Assembly: GCF_033807575.1 (NCBI RefSeq)
Contig: NC_084718.1
Coordinates: 19,857,991-19,921,990 of the forward strand
Direction of reading: 5' to 3'
Length of the DNA stretch: 64,000 nt
DNA from: Cydia pomonella
Taxonomy: Eukaryota > Arthropoda > Insecta > Lepidoptera > Tortricidae
Positions 10,463-22,612 of this stretch are shown piece by piece; position 1 is the stretch's first letter; every line of letters begins with the position of its first letter. The translations under genes and the position numbers were made by a program. Under the pieces are notes generated by a model, which saw nothing but the letters and a program-made list of their open reading frames with translations, was not told the DNA's origin and searched no databases.

Positions 10463-10742
10463 TGACGACCGGTTTGGCCTAGTGGGTAGTGACCCTGCCT
10501 ACGAAGCTGATGGTCCCGGGTTCAAATCCTGGTAAGGGCATTTATTCGTGTGATGAGCATGGATATTTGTTCCTGAGTCATGGGTGTTTTCTATGTATTT
10601 AAGTATTTATAAATATTTATATATTATATATATCGTTGTCTAAGTACCCTCAACACAAGCCTTATTGAGCTTACTGTGGGACTTAGTCAATTTGTGTAAT
10701 AATGTCCTATAATATTTATTTTATTATTATTATTTATTTTAT
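10463..10742 (+). mobile_element. tRNA-derived SINE, copy 2
   Basis: Near copy of the element at 1,789-2,053. The tRNA-like head has GGCCTAGTGGGTAG and GGTTCAAATCC, then the same body and a TATTTATTTTA tail. The head reads TGGTAAGGGCA where the first copy has TGGTAGGGCA. Confidence 0.85.
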
Positions 10743-11922
10743 GAGGTTTTCAGGATAGGAAACGGTAAATAATTATCAATTGAATTGATTAAAGGCACAC
10801 ATGTTCACTGTGTCAATATCTTAACTTATGTATGTATGTGTGTTGGTCCGTGCTGAGTCAACACAGTGTTCAATAAAAAACTGTATCTTTAAAACAATTT
10901 ATGTTGTTAAAGTATTTATAGTTTTACTGGAATGGCCGACCTCACACATCCAATTCGAAGTTTTCGCACCACTTATTTAACATACAAAACCAATTAGTAT
11001 ACATACTAAGGGCCTAATAATCGTTTTGTTTCACGGAATATCAGCACATTGTTAACAATATTTGAAATGTAAAAAAAACTACGTCTGTAATTGCAAATAA
11101 TTAAATGTTTGATATTTTTGCTTATGAACCATTTTTTACATTTCAAATGATTGTAAACGATGTGCTGATATATGGTGAAACGGAAAAATATTCTTTCTTT
11201 GGCCTGAAATCGGGTCTGATATCAGGCCTGATAAAGTGTGGATGTGATTGGCACTTTAAGTATGGTTTCTGGCCCTAGTTTTAAAAGTACAGGCTGTTCC
11301 ATGGCATAACAAAACTATTTTTGTCCCTACGCCAACCAGAGTCAATTTCCGGCCTCGTGACCGTGGTCTACTTGTAGGCCCGATTTCGCGAACCGTGTCT
11401 CATAGAAAATCCCCACTTGTTCGCCCTTTACTCCTCCTGAATGCGCTCTTAGCATCAGCGCCCGAGTGTGATTTATTTGCTGGCAGGTGGAGCGAAGTGC
11501 GAGATGAATTGTTGAGGTTCTGTGAGAGGATGTATGCACGTCCTTCAACAGTTTCATAGCTTAGTGGTTTCATAGCATAGTCAGTGTTATAGCTTAGTGT
11601 GGTAACCTGCCTAGAAACTGTCGATGCCTAATTAGTAATTGTACTTAATATTATTAGTTGAGATTTAGTATATACTGTTATGCTGTACAACTATTTTGGA
11701 AATAAATAATAATAATAATAAGGGTTCCGTGTATGCTATGATATCTACTTGTTAATATGAACATATGTGGCTAGCCACATTTTAGTAACAATTTCAACAA
11801 CATTGCTACTAATCCGAATAGACTAAACAATACCGACCTATTTAATTTGTTTACGATTTCACGGCTTAGTTCTACACAAAGGCGAATATTGTATTAAAAT
11901 TTACATCAGTTTCGTTGTTTTT
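10743..11922. other. Non-coding stretch with a LINE-like 3' end
   Basis: No gene. About 11,040-11,190 contains loosely inverted similar segments (ATTTGAAATGTAAAAAA and TTTTTTACATTTCAAAT), suggesting an old palindromic element. About 11,340-11,725 ends in an AATAAATAATAATAATAATAA microsatellite preceded by GC-richer DNA, consistent with a truncated retroelement 3' end. I cannot name its family. Confidence 0.4.
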
Positions 11923-12763
11923 AGGGTTCCGTAGCCAAATGGCAAAAAACGGAACCCTTATAGATTCGTCATGTCCGTCTGTCTGTCCGATTCTGTCACA
12001 GCCACTTTTTTCCGAAACTATAAAAGCTATACTGTTCAAACTTGGTAAGTAGATGTATTCTATGAACCGCATTATGATGATTACACAAAAATAGAAAAAA
12101 AAACAATAAATTTTGGGGGTTCCCCATACTTAGAACTGAAACTCAAAAAATCTTTTTTCATCAAACCCATACGTGTGGGGTATCTATGGATAGGTCTTTA
12201 AAAATGATATTGAGGTTTCTAATATCATTTTTTTCTAAACTGAATAGTTTGCGCGAGAGACACTTCCAAAGTGGTAAAAAGTGTGTCCCCCCCCCCCGTA
12301 ACTTCTAAAATAACAGAATGAAAAATCTAAAAAAAATATATGATATACATTGCCATGCAAACTTCCACCGAAATTGGTTCGAACGAGATCTAGTAAGTAG
12401 TTTTTTTTTAATACGTCATAAAAATTAAAAAAAAATTTTTTTCCATCAAACCCATACGTGTAGGGTATCTAGGGATAGGTCTTCAAAAATGATATTTAGG
12501 TTTCTAATATCATTTTTTTCTAAACTGAATAGTTTGCGCGAGAGACACTTCCAAAGTGAAAAAATGTGTGTCCCCCCCCCCCCTGTAACTTCTAAAATAA
12601 CAGAATGAAAAATCTAAAAAAAATATATGATATACATTACCATGCAAACTTCCAACGAAAATTGGTTTGAACCAGATCTAGTAAGTAGTTTTTTTTAATA
12701 CGTCATAAATGGTACGGAACCCTTCATGGGCGAGTCCGACTCGCACTTGGCCGCTTTTTTTTT
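11923..12763. mobile_element. Non-autonomous dispersed element, copy 1 (internally duplicated)
   Basis: Starts AGGGTTCCGTAGCCAAATGG and ends CCGACTCGCACTTGGCCGC. I recognise this repeat type from many lepidopteran genomes. An internal approximately 285-bp segment is present twice in tandem (12,159-12,443 and from 12,444), including a C-homopolymer and TTTGCGCGAGAGACACTTCC. A shorter rearranged copy lies at 29,850-30,300. It has no coding capacity, and I cannot tell which transposase class mobilised it. Confidence 0.75.
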
Positions 12764-13010
12764 AATTTAAACTCTGTGGTCGCTTTGGTTAGCTATATAT
12801 TTTTTTACATATATAATTATATTGTCATCAGAGGACTTTTAGGTCGAAACGTATGTTGACCGTATTTAAATTCAATTATTTCACACCACGCATGATGCAC
12901 CAGAATATTAGAAACGTAGAGAGAAGTTATTTTTAGACATAATTTCTATTTTATAAATCGTATAGAAACTATACGTCAGTTGACCGTGACTTCATTTGCT
13001 AGTGTTTCAT

Positions 13011-13273
13011 ACAGGTTGTTTAATTGGTCACCTGCAATAATTTACGGGCTGAATATATAGGTCATATTGAGCAACTTTTACAATTGGCTCAATTCCGATA
13101 TTGTGAAAAAAAATCTCCCATAGAAAATGTCAAGGTCAGACAGCCAAAATGTATAAAACAGGAAGCAGCTTTTTTTTTACGCGATTTCGGGGTTGGTCCC
13201 ATAGTAAAAGTTGCTCAGAATGACCTATATATTCACCCCGTAAATTATTGCAGGTGACTAAATACACATCCTG
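13011..13273. mobile_element. Palindromic MITE, about 263 bp
   Basis: Terminal inverted repeats start ACAGGTTGTTTAATTGGTCACCTG and end CAGGTGACTAAATACACATCCTGT. Complementarity continues inward for about 60 bp (TAATTTACGGGCTGAATATA against TATATTCACCCCGTAAATTA). The small ORF across it is an artefact. Confidence 0.8.
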
Positions 13274-14480
13274 TATAAATTCCATAGTAACAAATCGTTT
13301 TGACAATTCGAAGAAAAGAAACTTATGAATTTTATTGGTAAAAGTATCATAAAATGATTTTTTTAAAGTAATTATTACAATTAATAATGTAAACTATAAG
13401 TAAACTAAAATATGATTAAATTAAATCTAAAAATGGCCCCTGCGGCATAGTACCGAAGACGCTGGCAGCATTTCCTCGCTGGATCGTTAGACTGATGCGT
13501 TGAGCGAGGAAGCTGCCAGCTCTTTGATCTCCTGTGGCGTCTCTGAGTCTCTTAGACAGATCTTTGAAGAGACTCAGAGCGCCAGGGAAAAAAGAAACTG
13601 ATTTGACTATTAGTCAAATACCAAATAGAATTATATTAGAATCATATCATTTAGCTGTTATTTTCACTGCACTTACTTCCCCTCTAATTGTGTAGAATTA
13701 TTTATAATGTATATAATTTACTTATATGTTTTTGTAGCAAAAATTATGTAGATTACGCACGTATAAGAACATGTTTTGCTATGGGCCACCATTAACGAGG
13801 TACTCGTATTTACCAAAAACTATAAGACCTTTAAACCCATGAGAAATTTCTCATGAAAGTTTCCAGAAATTTTGGAAGTTTTGAGAATGTTTTGCAACAT
13901 GAACATAAAGTATTAAAAACATATTTTAACTAAAATTAAAACAAGTTGATTATTTACACGCTCGATACACAGAACTGTTTGCCCAATTGTGTTCTTCTTG
14001 TGAATGAAAATTCAAGATGGCAGCTGAATAGGTGCCTGCGCCTATACATTTATAAAACGACATATGTGTATCACATTGTTAATACAATTTTAGACTTTCT
14101 CCCACTGCGTTAAGTTTAAAATTCGTTTGTAGTTGACCTCAACATATGACTATTTATATTCGTGTAATATAATGTGTTGTCGGTAATATTGTTTTTAAAC
14201 CATTAATTAAAATACGCAGTTGGACTAATATTAGTTTTACGCAAGGTTCTTGGTAATATCAAAAATATTATTTGTGTTGGAGTTTATTCTAGGAGATTTC
14301 GCAATAGTTACAAACAAATTTATCTCTAAAATACTTTGGTTTTTGATTCGCACCTACTTGAACAGAACAAAATCAACGTCATATGTTCATATTATACAAA
14401 TGAAATGAAATGATAAGTTTATATTATTTGATGAAATTGGCACAATTTGTCATTACAAATGCCAAGTTAGCTTAGTCCGA
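13274..14480. other. Non-coding stretch
   Basis: No gene. About 13,430-13,590 (GGCCCCTGCGGCATAGTACC and on) is GC-richer than its surroundings and resembles a dispersed-repeat fragment. It holds near-duplicate segments around GAGACTCAGAG. The remainder is AT-rich unique-looking sequence. Confidence 0.4.
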
Positions 14481-14499
14481 TTATCAATTTCTCCTTGAA

Positions 14500-14985
14500 A
14501 TCTTTCTGAATTGACCTTTCTCGACGGGGTTGATTCTGTTTTCGGGCGTCAGACCGTCAACATCTCCAGCATCTCCTGAGGATGCCTCGTAGAGAGGCGA
14601 AACACGTGTCGAGTTTTGTACTTTTGGTGGTGGGTTGTTATATTTATTTGCGTATTTATTTTTGTGGTGGGAGGGTGGGAACATTAATTGCATGTAAAAA
14701 TACGCGAGTAAGTATAACGGGTTAACACTGATTGACTAGCACGTCATTTTATCGCGGATTAGCACAGTAATATTTCTTGCTTTAATAAGCATGGATTTCC
14801 GCAAAGTAACGCCTGATTCTATTAATTAGGGAGAAGTGTGTCATGATGCCATATTGTTTAAAAAGTTCTTTACATGGATGTCGAGCTTGGACTCCGGCCA
14901 GCAATCGAATCGCTCGTTTTTGTAGTATTAAAACTCGCTTTGCATCAGTAGAGTTTCCCCAAATCAACGTACCTACATACTGGAC
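14500..14985. pseudogene. Composite repeat with LINE RT C-terminal fragment (minus strand)
   Basis: Read on the minus strand, 14,782-14,967 encodes IWGNSTDAKRVLILQKRAI and further RT C-terminal residues up to CKELFKQYGIMT, a LINE ORF2 fragment. Next to it, 14,520-14,770 is a repeat (CGACGGGGTTG, GAGGCGAAACACGTGTCGAG, GGTGGGAGGGTGGGAACA) that recurs in inverted orientation at 32,765-33,040 and partly at 1,425-1,530. The whole is a broken dispersed element. Confidence 0.6.
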
Positions 14986-15179
14986 GGGATTTTCTTGAAA
15001 TGTTCAGAATTGTCATGCTCGACTGGGTTTTCTTGAAATGTTTCGGAATTGCGCATATTTGACCGGGTTTTCTTGAAATATTTCAGAATTGCTCATAATC
15101 GACGTGGATTTTTCGAAATATTTCAGAATGGCCCATACTCGACGGGGTTTTCTTGCCAAGTTTGGAGTTTTGTATGTCC
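14986..15179. repeat. Degenerate approximately 60-bp tandem repeat
   Basis: Three to four diverged units carrying GGGTTTTCTTGAAATGTTTC, AGAATTG and CATACTCGAC-like segments at about 14,985, 15,020, 15,065 and 15,125. It follows directly on the composite repeat, whose CTCGACGGGGTT motif it shares. Confidence 0.6.
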
Positions 15180-16720
15180 AACAGTGGACATTTGGCTTTG
15201 ACCCTTCCTACGAAGGTCCCGCGTTCGAATCCTGGTAAGGGCATTTACTTGTGTTCATAACGAATATTTGTTCTTGGTTTGCGGATATTATCTACTCGTA
15301 TGTATACATATAAGTATGTATTTATTTATATAACTATATACACCGTCGCTTTCACCCAGCAGATGGGATCTGCAGTCAGCCCCAAAACAAAGTTAAAAAA
15401 ATAAAAAATAAAAATATTAATCTAACTCTAGAACAAATAAAGCTTTAATAATAATAACAATAGTCCCAATGCCTGCTGCGACCGGTTCATGGGTGTCTAT
15501 TGTTGCGCCTGTGAACGGGTTCCAACAGGCGTTCTACATGACATTAAAGCTCTCCAAGGGGCCTCTACGTGTTGGATCTATATCCCCACGCAAGCCTATC
15601 AAAAGACCGGGATTTATAGGCCCGTGAAATCCAAGGAGATACAATAATAATAAATCGTCGCTTAGTTACCATAACACAAGCTTTGCTTAGTTTGGTACAT
15701 GGTCTATCTGTGTAAGATAGTCCCCAAAATAATTATTTTATTTATTTATATCATTATAGTAGAACCTGGTTAATAACTACGGTTACGCTACGCGTTTAAT
15801 ACAAATTCCATTTTACACGTACAAGTGCCAAGCGAATTTGCGTGCGGCGACGATGGTATGGTGGTGCGATCTACTACGTATTTTCATCCGGAGCTGAGGG
15901 GTTCATATTGGGTTGCATATAAGTTTGTCATATCTTTGATACGCATAACAACTTGTGTCATAATCATTGCGCATACAATGAGAAGTCATATTATATTGTG
16001 TTATACATTTTTAGCCATAATATTTGATTACATACATAGCAGTTGTCATATATTTTTTGTGCATACCTAACGAACCTAACCTAAAATTTTATGCGAATTA
16101 AATTTATGACTAAAAATTATGATATAACTCATTTATTTTAATCCAGTTACGCTCAGGAAAAAATCTGACTAAAGATTTTTATGACTTACAATTCTAAGCA
16201 TAAAGTGTTATGACAATAAAAAATATGACAAAAGTTGTTATGCGACCAGAGGGAGTCTGAGGGGCACGACGAACCGCATTTATGAACAAAAATCCGTACG
16301 GTACTATAGAGCTCGGTGTGGCATATCCTGAGGCACGCACCACATCTCCTTCCGAAAGCGCAAACTGTCGAGCGATTCGCACCTTCGCACGGAGAGGAGG
16401 AGCCAATGTGTTATAGGTACCTACCATGCGGTTTTTGCATACAAATCAAGATTCTACAGTACAAAGATATAAACCACAGCATCGGACGTTGCTCGGAAGT
16501 GCGAAACAGCCGCCTTTCATACATATCTGGACGGTTAAGGTATTTAGACCGAGGCTAATCGGATCACAGGGCGAATCGGATCCAGATGAAAAAAAAAAAA
16601 TTGCACTGATAGGAGCACACTGACATTGCACTGTATGCCTTTTATCTTACACAGCGACGCCAACTCACTCAGCTTCATTTATTTTGGTTATATCATGCGG
16701 TCTAAATAGCATGACCTAGA
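15180..16720. other. Non-coding mosaic
   Basis: No gene supported. A tRNA-like SINE scrap with GTTCGAATCCTGGTAAGGGC lies at about 15,219-15,250. About 15,465-15,650 resembles a dispersed GC-richer repeat. About 15,920-16,240 is built from recurring short motifs such as TATGAC, GTTATGCG and GTGTTATAC, a low-complexity interspersed pattern. Short ORFs here look random. Confidence 0.4.
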
Positions 16721-16744
16721 AAAGCAGATTATCTTGGGTCAATT

Positions 16745-17290
16745 GGATTGCAAGCGTGAGCAAGGAAAAGCACCCACGAGATGGTCTGATGCTGCGAAGA
16801 GGGTTGGCGGCAACATGCAGTGCGTGTCCCATATGGCTTATGATCGCACACTTTGGAGATGGAGCATCTTAGATGGTCGCGATCCTCAGCAATGAAGGAC
16901 CAAGGAAGAAGGAGCAACGACAAACACGCAATGTTTTTAATATCGACAGATTTTTTTGTTTGATCCAATTCGTCTTGCGATACGTTTCGCCTTCTGATTC
17001 GCCTCGGTCTACTCTAATACATTTTCTCGCTTAAGATTCATTTTGACGTGAACCATTCAGTCTTCTTAAGCGGGTATTACTGTATTATGTTGATTATAAA
17101 AAAAATACTTGGCGCCGTTTCGTGGAGCAAGAGTTGGGTGTATTGGGGATGGGCTAGGAGGAGGTTACCCAAGCTGGCCCAGGACCGGAGCCAGTGGAAG
17201 AAAACGGTTCGAGCCCTACACCCCAGCAGGGGGGTAACAGGATGGAAAGATGTTGGTTATAATAATATAACAAGTCCTCAAACTCTTCTT
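16745..17290 (+). pseudogene. Two LINE RT C-terminal scraps
   Basis: On the plus strand 16,745-16,905 reads KREQGKAPTRWSDAAKRVGG followed by YDRTLWRW, the usual (R/P)RWxDD...W end of endonuclease-reverse transcriptases. A second piece at 17,148-17,275 reads RRRLPKLAQDRSQWK and on. Both lack the rest of the enzyme and end in stops. Confidence 0.5.
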
Positions 17291-18280
17291 ACCAATTAAA
17301 AAGAAAAAAATCATAGTTCAATTGAATACCTTTGTTTTACATTGCAATTACGTCAGTTATCTAATCATAATAATCGCATGTAATTTCGTGATCTTGAGTA
17401 ACAAAATAATTAGTAGTATGATAGCGGCCATGGTAACACGAGCCATATTGCCTTCAATTGCAATGTCAGTGTTAATTACGGATACTTGTCAAGTTGTCAA
17501 ATTGCGTTTACAACTTTAATTAAATTTGTATTATTCTTCGGGCAATCTTTAAATCGACCTAACCCTACAGTATAGTAAGCTAAATAAGGCGTGTGTTGTG
17601 GGTACTACATAGATGACGATATTTAATGATTAAACGAACTTACCTTAAGTGAAGTTCTATCATAATTATACGAAGATATATCTTCAGTTACTAATCTCGA
17701 GGACGAGGCGCGAAGTATAAATATTTATATATATTCGAAAAATAAATACTTAGCATAACTTAGGAACAAATATTCATGATAAACACACAAATAAATGACC
17801 TAACCGGGATTCGAACCCGGGACCTCCTACTTTTAATTTTTTATTTACGTTAAACGGACACAGCTTCAAGGGACAGCAGTCCTGAGAATTTAATAAAAAT
17901 CAACTTGAGTCCTTCATTGTCAAGGAAAAGGTCCTTGACAGCCAGACGGACAAAGGAATGTTTATAAGGGTTGCTTTTCAAAATATATACCGTCTGGCTC
18001 ATTTCTAGATATAATTTTCAAAAGTATAGTCCCATCTGGAAGAAAGCATGAAACCTGAGCATGTAGATAAGATAGTAGAATTGGAAACAACTTGGCAAGT
18101 GGATGTGTCTCCTCTTTTTCCCCCTTTTATATCCCATTTTGCAGTTTTTTTTAATTAACAAAAAACAATCAACATTATTAAAACTACCTCGTGAAATTTT
18201 TTTATGATTTGGCTAGATAATTATGTTTTTCTATCTTCCGATACCGTACAAGTAGTATGACGTAAACATTATAATAGAAT
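17291..18280. other. Non-coding stretch with a minus-strand SINE fragment
   Basis: No gene. At 17,720-17,830 the minus strand carries GGTCCCGGGTTCGAATCCCG (B box) followed by a body like that of the SINEs at 1,789 and 10,463, so this is a head-truncated SINE. The remaining sequence is AT-rich and shows nothing I can name. Confidence 0.5.
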
Positions 18281-18424
18281 CAGACCAAGATATGTTGGCA
18301 GTGATTTTGATATCCCAGACGGTGCACGTGTTTTTTTAAACGTCTAACTTCTATGAAATTAGACGTTTACTTAACCCTTGCACCATCTGGGCCATCAAAA
18401 TCGCTCCCAACTTATCTTGGTCTG
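18281..18424. mobile_element. Palindromic MITE family A, copy 1
   Basis: About 144 bp with ends CAGACCAAGATA and TATCTTGGTCTG. Complementarity continues through GATTTTGATATCCCAGACGG against CCATCTGGGCCATCAAAATC. Other copies lie at 30,507-30,637 and 57,546-57,689. Confidence 0.85.
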
Positions 18425-18960
18425 ACTCAAATCATTAATACTTAATTAACACTTCGTCAATCCAGTAACCTTAGCTTTCTCAACCCCAAAAACCGATAAC
18501 GCCAAACGTCATAAAATCCATACGTAATAAGTCCTTTAATAAACCAGTTAAATCTGGTTCGATCAACCCACTTTACTATCATCGTTTTCGCAAATCGTTG
18601 AATTTTACAGCGCGCGAAGAAATCACAACTCTATTGTCAAGTGTTAAGGTGTTATTTAACTCGGGTGTTTTAACGGTGCATATGTTAGTTTGGAGTTGGG
18701 TAGTTAATTTATCCAAATAATATTGTGCTGATAAAATGCAGAATGGAGGCCATTGCTCGACTGCGTTATCAAGTGTTTGTCTCTGATGATTATTTTAGCG
18801 CGGTTTTGGACTTCCGCGCGTTTAAGGTCAGTTTTGAATATTATGCAACCATGTGACGTCTACCAAACTATAACTGTATTCTTTTCATATGTAGTCCCAA
18901 CTATTTACTCAACTAATTCTAGTTAAGATTAGCTCGGATTATGAAAACTAATAAGTCTAA
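18425..18960. other. Non-coding stretch
   Basis: No repeat or gene that I can support. Several CG-containing stretches (about 18,590-18,830) differ a little from the AT-rich surroundings and could be a promoter or untranslated exon, but nothing proves it. Confidence 0.3.
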
Positions 18961-18965
18961 TAACC

Positions 18966-19430
18966 CTGAAGATACATGTACATTTTTTAACGAGCCTATA
19001 AAGCGTCCCACTGCTGGGCAAAGGCCTCCCCCTTAGACTTCCAACCTTCCTGATTAACTGCAGCATCCGTCCAGTTGCTGAGAAATGCGTCCAGGTCGTC
19101 CCGCCATCTCCTCTTAGTGTAAGGCCTGAGTGGACGCTCGGGTTGAACGTGCAGCGGGGCGGGGCGTGCGGCGTGCATGTAATGCAAACGTATAGGAGCG
19201 GCCTTAGCAGGTACACGCTGCTCAAATCATTTTTGAGCCCGACGTTACGCGGTAAGCCCCACCGAACGCTCCGCTTCGAGCGTCCACTCAGGCCTTACAC
19301 TTAGGCCGACCATGCCGGCGTTTACGTCGTAGCGTGGGTCAGAGTGGGTTCGTGGGTAGTTTAGCCCACCTCTGTGGGTGCGACATGGCCTGCCCTTTAG
19401 ACTGGCGGTTTTGACTCCAAAGTCGACGAT
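18966..19430 (-). pseudogene. LINE RT C-terminal fragment split by a MITE
   Basis: Minus-strand translation of 18,996-19,116 gives KRRWRDDLDAFLSNW followed by GEAFAQQWD, the end of an endonuclease-reverse transcriptase. The preceding residues (RHGRP-like) continue on the far side of a 184-bp MITE in the same frame, starting at 19,301. The family sequence is thus interrupted exactly at the MITE. The rest of the gene is missing. Confidence 0.65.
19117..19300. mobile_element. 184-bp MITE with perfect 24-bp TIRs
   Basis: Begins GTGTAAGGCCTGAGTGGACG and ends CGTCCACTCAGGCCTTACAC, perfect inverted repeats of 24 bp, flanked on both sides by TTA (19,114-19,116 and 19,301-19,303). A 3-bp TTA duplication fits the PIF/Harbinger superfamily. 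The interior is GC-rich. It sits inside the LINE RT fragment and so is younger than it. Confidence 0.85.
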
Positions 19431-20430
19431 GCTTGTTTTGGTGCGCAAGTTAGTGTTTCGGATCCAGTCAATATTTTTTTATTAATCCCGCAAAAATGGT
19501 ACCTATGTTAAATTAGTTTAATAACTTTACGTAGATGGCTCTGATTCACAGTCTTACATATGTATCACATTTCAACTTAATTGGTCTAGTAGTTTCGGAA
19601 CAAATAGACTGTGCCAGGTGGACATCAGAGGTACGAATAATTCTATAAGGGTTCCATTTTTACCTATAAGGTACGGAACTCTATAAAATAGTATTTCATC
19701 AGGTCCTGGTACTTGTTCTTTGCTAAATTAAATTTTTGGGCTGTTTTTTTTCTCGATTTTGGCCCCAGTAGCCTATGGAGACTAACAAGCGACGCTAAGC
19801 GGTCTTCGTAGTCTATGGGTATTGTTATATTACGGGTATCACATGAGTGTTTCTGACTTATGAAGCAATTGTTTCTACTATGCAACCAAATGAATATTTT
19901 ATAAGTTGGCAGCAATGGACTTAGTTTGAAACTGGATTAAATTTGATTTTGTTAGGATGGTAGCTATTAGTCACAGTATCGTTATAGCGATTTTAAAGCA
20001 CAAGTTCTGTTATGAGGAATAGACAATATAGACTTTTCTTCAAACCTTTTATGTAGGTTTTTATATTCGTGTTGTGTTCATGAATGTATAAATGACAGAT
20101 AACAGTAGAGGAGTAGGAAAATAAAATAAAAGTCATGCCATTGTCATATGTCAACTAATATCATGAAACTGCATCACGCTAAGTAAATAAGTACCTACGA
20201 ATGGCAGATATTTGATACTGATCAGAAACATTATACGTATGTTAAGGCTTTATTGCAATAACAATGTCTGTTAAGCTTTTTGTAGAATCTGCTGTGGCTC
20301 CTGTTTGTGGTATTTCTGACATGTTATAAATAAGGACTACAAAATTTTCTTTATAACTCAGCTTGGTATTTAGACTAATATTACCTACCGTATAGATCAT
20401 CAAAACTTGAGTTATTTTAAAATTTAATAA
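19431..20430. other. Non-coding stretch
   Basis: No supported gene. About 19,645-19,680 has a degenerate AGGGTTCC...GGTACGGAAC pair like the ends of the dispersed element at 11,923. The rest is plain AT-rich DNA. Confidence 0.35.
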
Positions 20431-20439
20431 TCATTTAAT

Positions 20440-20800
20440 TTATTTATTTATTTAAACTTTATTGCACACATAAAGAAAAATGTATAAATGGCGAACTTAA
20501 TGCCAAAAGGCATTCTCTACCAGTCAACCATTGGGTCAAACAGAGACATTTGTGTATGTTGGTGCAGGAAAAAATAATAACAAATAATAAGGAAGAAAAT
20601 AAACGTGAAGTCAAATAATATTAAAAATATATAAATAGTTAAATACTACTACTTATATAATGTATAAAAGATAGACTAATACATATAATTATGTACATAT
20701 ACATGATGGTGAACCTTATTTAAGTTCTTCTGACAGAAGATGCTTGCGAAGTAGTCGTTTGAAAACGGGTTAATTCAGGTATATCTCATACACGGGTTAG
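20440..20800. repeat. Dispersed repeat (ATTGCACACATAAAG ... CTCTACCAGTCAACCATTGG)
   Basis: Shares CATTCTCTACCAGTCAACCA and the TTTATTTATTT approach with 31,900-32,060. It probably represents the 3' end of a retroelement inserted in minus orientation, since the T-rich stretch comes first. It has no coding part. Confidence 0.6.
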
Positions 20801-20821
20801 GTAACAGCCTTAAATATTTCT

Positions 20822-21145
20822 TTCTTCTTTCTTCCTGGCGTTGTCTTGGCATATTACCACGGCTCAAGGAAGCCTGGGGTCCGCTTTGACAACTAATCCC
20901 AAGATTTGGCGTAGGCACTAGTTTTTACGAAACCATCTGACCTTCCAACCCAGAGGGTAAAACTAGGCCTTGTTGGGATTAGTCCAGTTTCCTCACGACG
21001 TTTTCCTTCACCGAAAAGCGACTGGTAAATATCAAATAACATTTCGTACATAAGTTCCGAAAAACTCATTGGTACGAGCCGGGGTTTGAATCCGCGACCT
21101 CCGGATTGCAAGTCGCATGCTCTTACGGCTAGGCCACCAGCCCTT
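20822..21145 (-). mobile_element. tRNA-derived SINE, minus strand
   Basis: On the minus strand it starts near 21,145 with a tRNA-like head (GGTGGCCTAGCCGTAAGAGC, then a B-box-like GGATTCAAACCCC). A body follows to about 20,825 containing CGCTTTTCGGTGAAGGAAAA and GGGTTGGAAGGTCAGATGG. I recognise the arrangement as a widespread lepidopteran SINE. The overlapping short ORF is not a gene. Confidence 0.75.
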
Positions 21146-21354
21146 TGTAAAATAATAAAATATTAAGCTTGTTCCAATCTTTTACACTTCTTTTCGAAAT
21201 TCGAGTATTTTCTGAAATGAACTCAACATTTTTAAGATGGGTTAAATTCTTTACAAATAGTCCGCAGCAAGCTCAGTTCTCCATAAAAACGTAGTTACGC
21301 ACTCATTTTAAAACGATTAGCTAGATTGCTCTGAAACTTTGTACTTACAATATG

Positions 21355-21668
21355 ATAAGGTCTTCTTCTTTGTCCAGCCCATTTCCCAGTTCAGCTGGGA
21401 TCGGGCCTCCTCGTACGTTGGCGCCAGGACAGACTATCCTGGGTTGTTCGCGTGTTCAAGTTTTATGTCCTCATCTCTCTTTCGACACAGGACCACCAGG
21501 TTGCTGGTCTTCTGCCTCTTCCTTTGGGGTTGCTTGGGATGTTCATAGTCTTCCTCACTGTGTAGTTTTCGTCCCTTCGCTTAACGTGACCATATCACCT
21601 CATTCTACTCTCTTTAAGTTTTTCGGTAATAGGCGCTACCTTGAACGAGCCGCGTATATATCATTATA
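21355..21668. repeat. Dispersed repeat fragment
   Basis: GC-richer block beginning GGTCTTCTTCTTTGTCCAGC. A related opening appears at 23,500-23,640 (CTTCATCTTCTTATGCCTGG...). It has the look of a retroelement 3' region in minus orientation. Its overlapping ORFs have no recognisable product. Confidence 0.45.
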
Positions 21669-22190
21669 ATCATTCATGGGTAATTGTGTAAGATTTTACA
21701 ATAAACTTCCTAATATTATAACTGAATTGTCTGTTAGTAAATTTAAAACTTATGTAAAACGTAAGCTTATCTCTAAAGCCTATTATAGCACACAAGACTA
21801 CATGAATGATGAAACACCGTGGGATTAAGTGTGATTGTAAAGAATGAATTATTTATTGTTATGTTATTAATGATGAAATTGATAATTCAATGTATATATA
21901 TACCGTATTTTTTGACATTTAGATTTTATTCTAGAAAGGTTCTAGACTAGTATTTTTTATACAATTTTTGATGTTTGACGATCTTTTTGTGAAATTCTTA
22001 TTATTAAGTTTACCATATCTATAATAGTTCAATGTTTTTTTAGAACAATAATAACTGCATCAATAAATTGCTCTGATATTTAGATTAAGATGATATTTGT
22101 AAAATTTGACGATTTAAAAGTGCTTGTTGCTAGGCCTATTTGAATAAAGAATATTTTGACTTTGACTTGACTTTGACTATTCATTGCGAA
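21669..22190 (+). mobile_element. 5'-truncated CR1-type LINE (family of the 45-50 kb copy)
   Basis: 21,669-21,828 reproduces the last approximately 50 codons of ORF2 of the LINE at 44,956-50,225 (NYVKRKLIS..., actually KTYVKRKLISKAYY, ending DETPWD and a stop). Its 3' UTR follows and ends ...GAATAAAGAATATTTTGACT with a tail of TTTGAC units. The rest of the element is missing by 5' truncation. Confidence 0.9.
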
Positions 22191-22612
22191 CCTTATCGAG
22201 TCGCGTGACACCGCCATGTCATGCAGCATGTTCATGTCAGCGCATTACACATTACAAGTATTATTACAATCAAACTCATAGTTTTAAAATGAGAACGAAA
22301 GTCCGTTTGTTAAGGTGTAATTCCGCCGAGATTGCTGCGGACTCTTAAACTGCAGTATTAGCGTTGAAGAAGATTGATATATCCGATCCATATAGTATCT
22401 AGACCTAATATTTGGCGTATCTTAAAGTTCGAATCGGGGCGTAAGAGTACTGACGCTAAACCAGGTGACTTTGACTGCAGTTTTTATTCCGACCATGTCT
22501 CTAGCCACACAAAGCCGTTATACACCTGTGTCGACCCGATAAAACCGGTTACAACAATACTCGTTAATAGGTTACATTATCGATGTAGTTACTTATAGTC
22601 TGTCATTTGTTG
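21886..22612 (+). repeat. 727-bp duplicated segment, left copy
   Basis: From TTCAATGTATATATATACCG to CTGTCATTTGTTG. It recurs almost exactly at 22,713-23,438 on the other side of the N gap. Differences are few and of the single-base or single-indel kind. Confidence 0.95.

Noticed and set aside
12159..12720. CRISPR-like or satellite array
   Set aside because: Only two units of about 285 bp, an internal duplication in one dispersed element; no short spaced repeats anywhere in the window.
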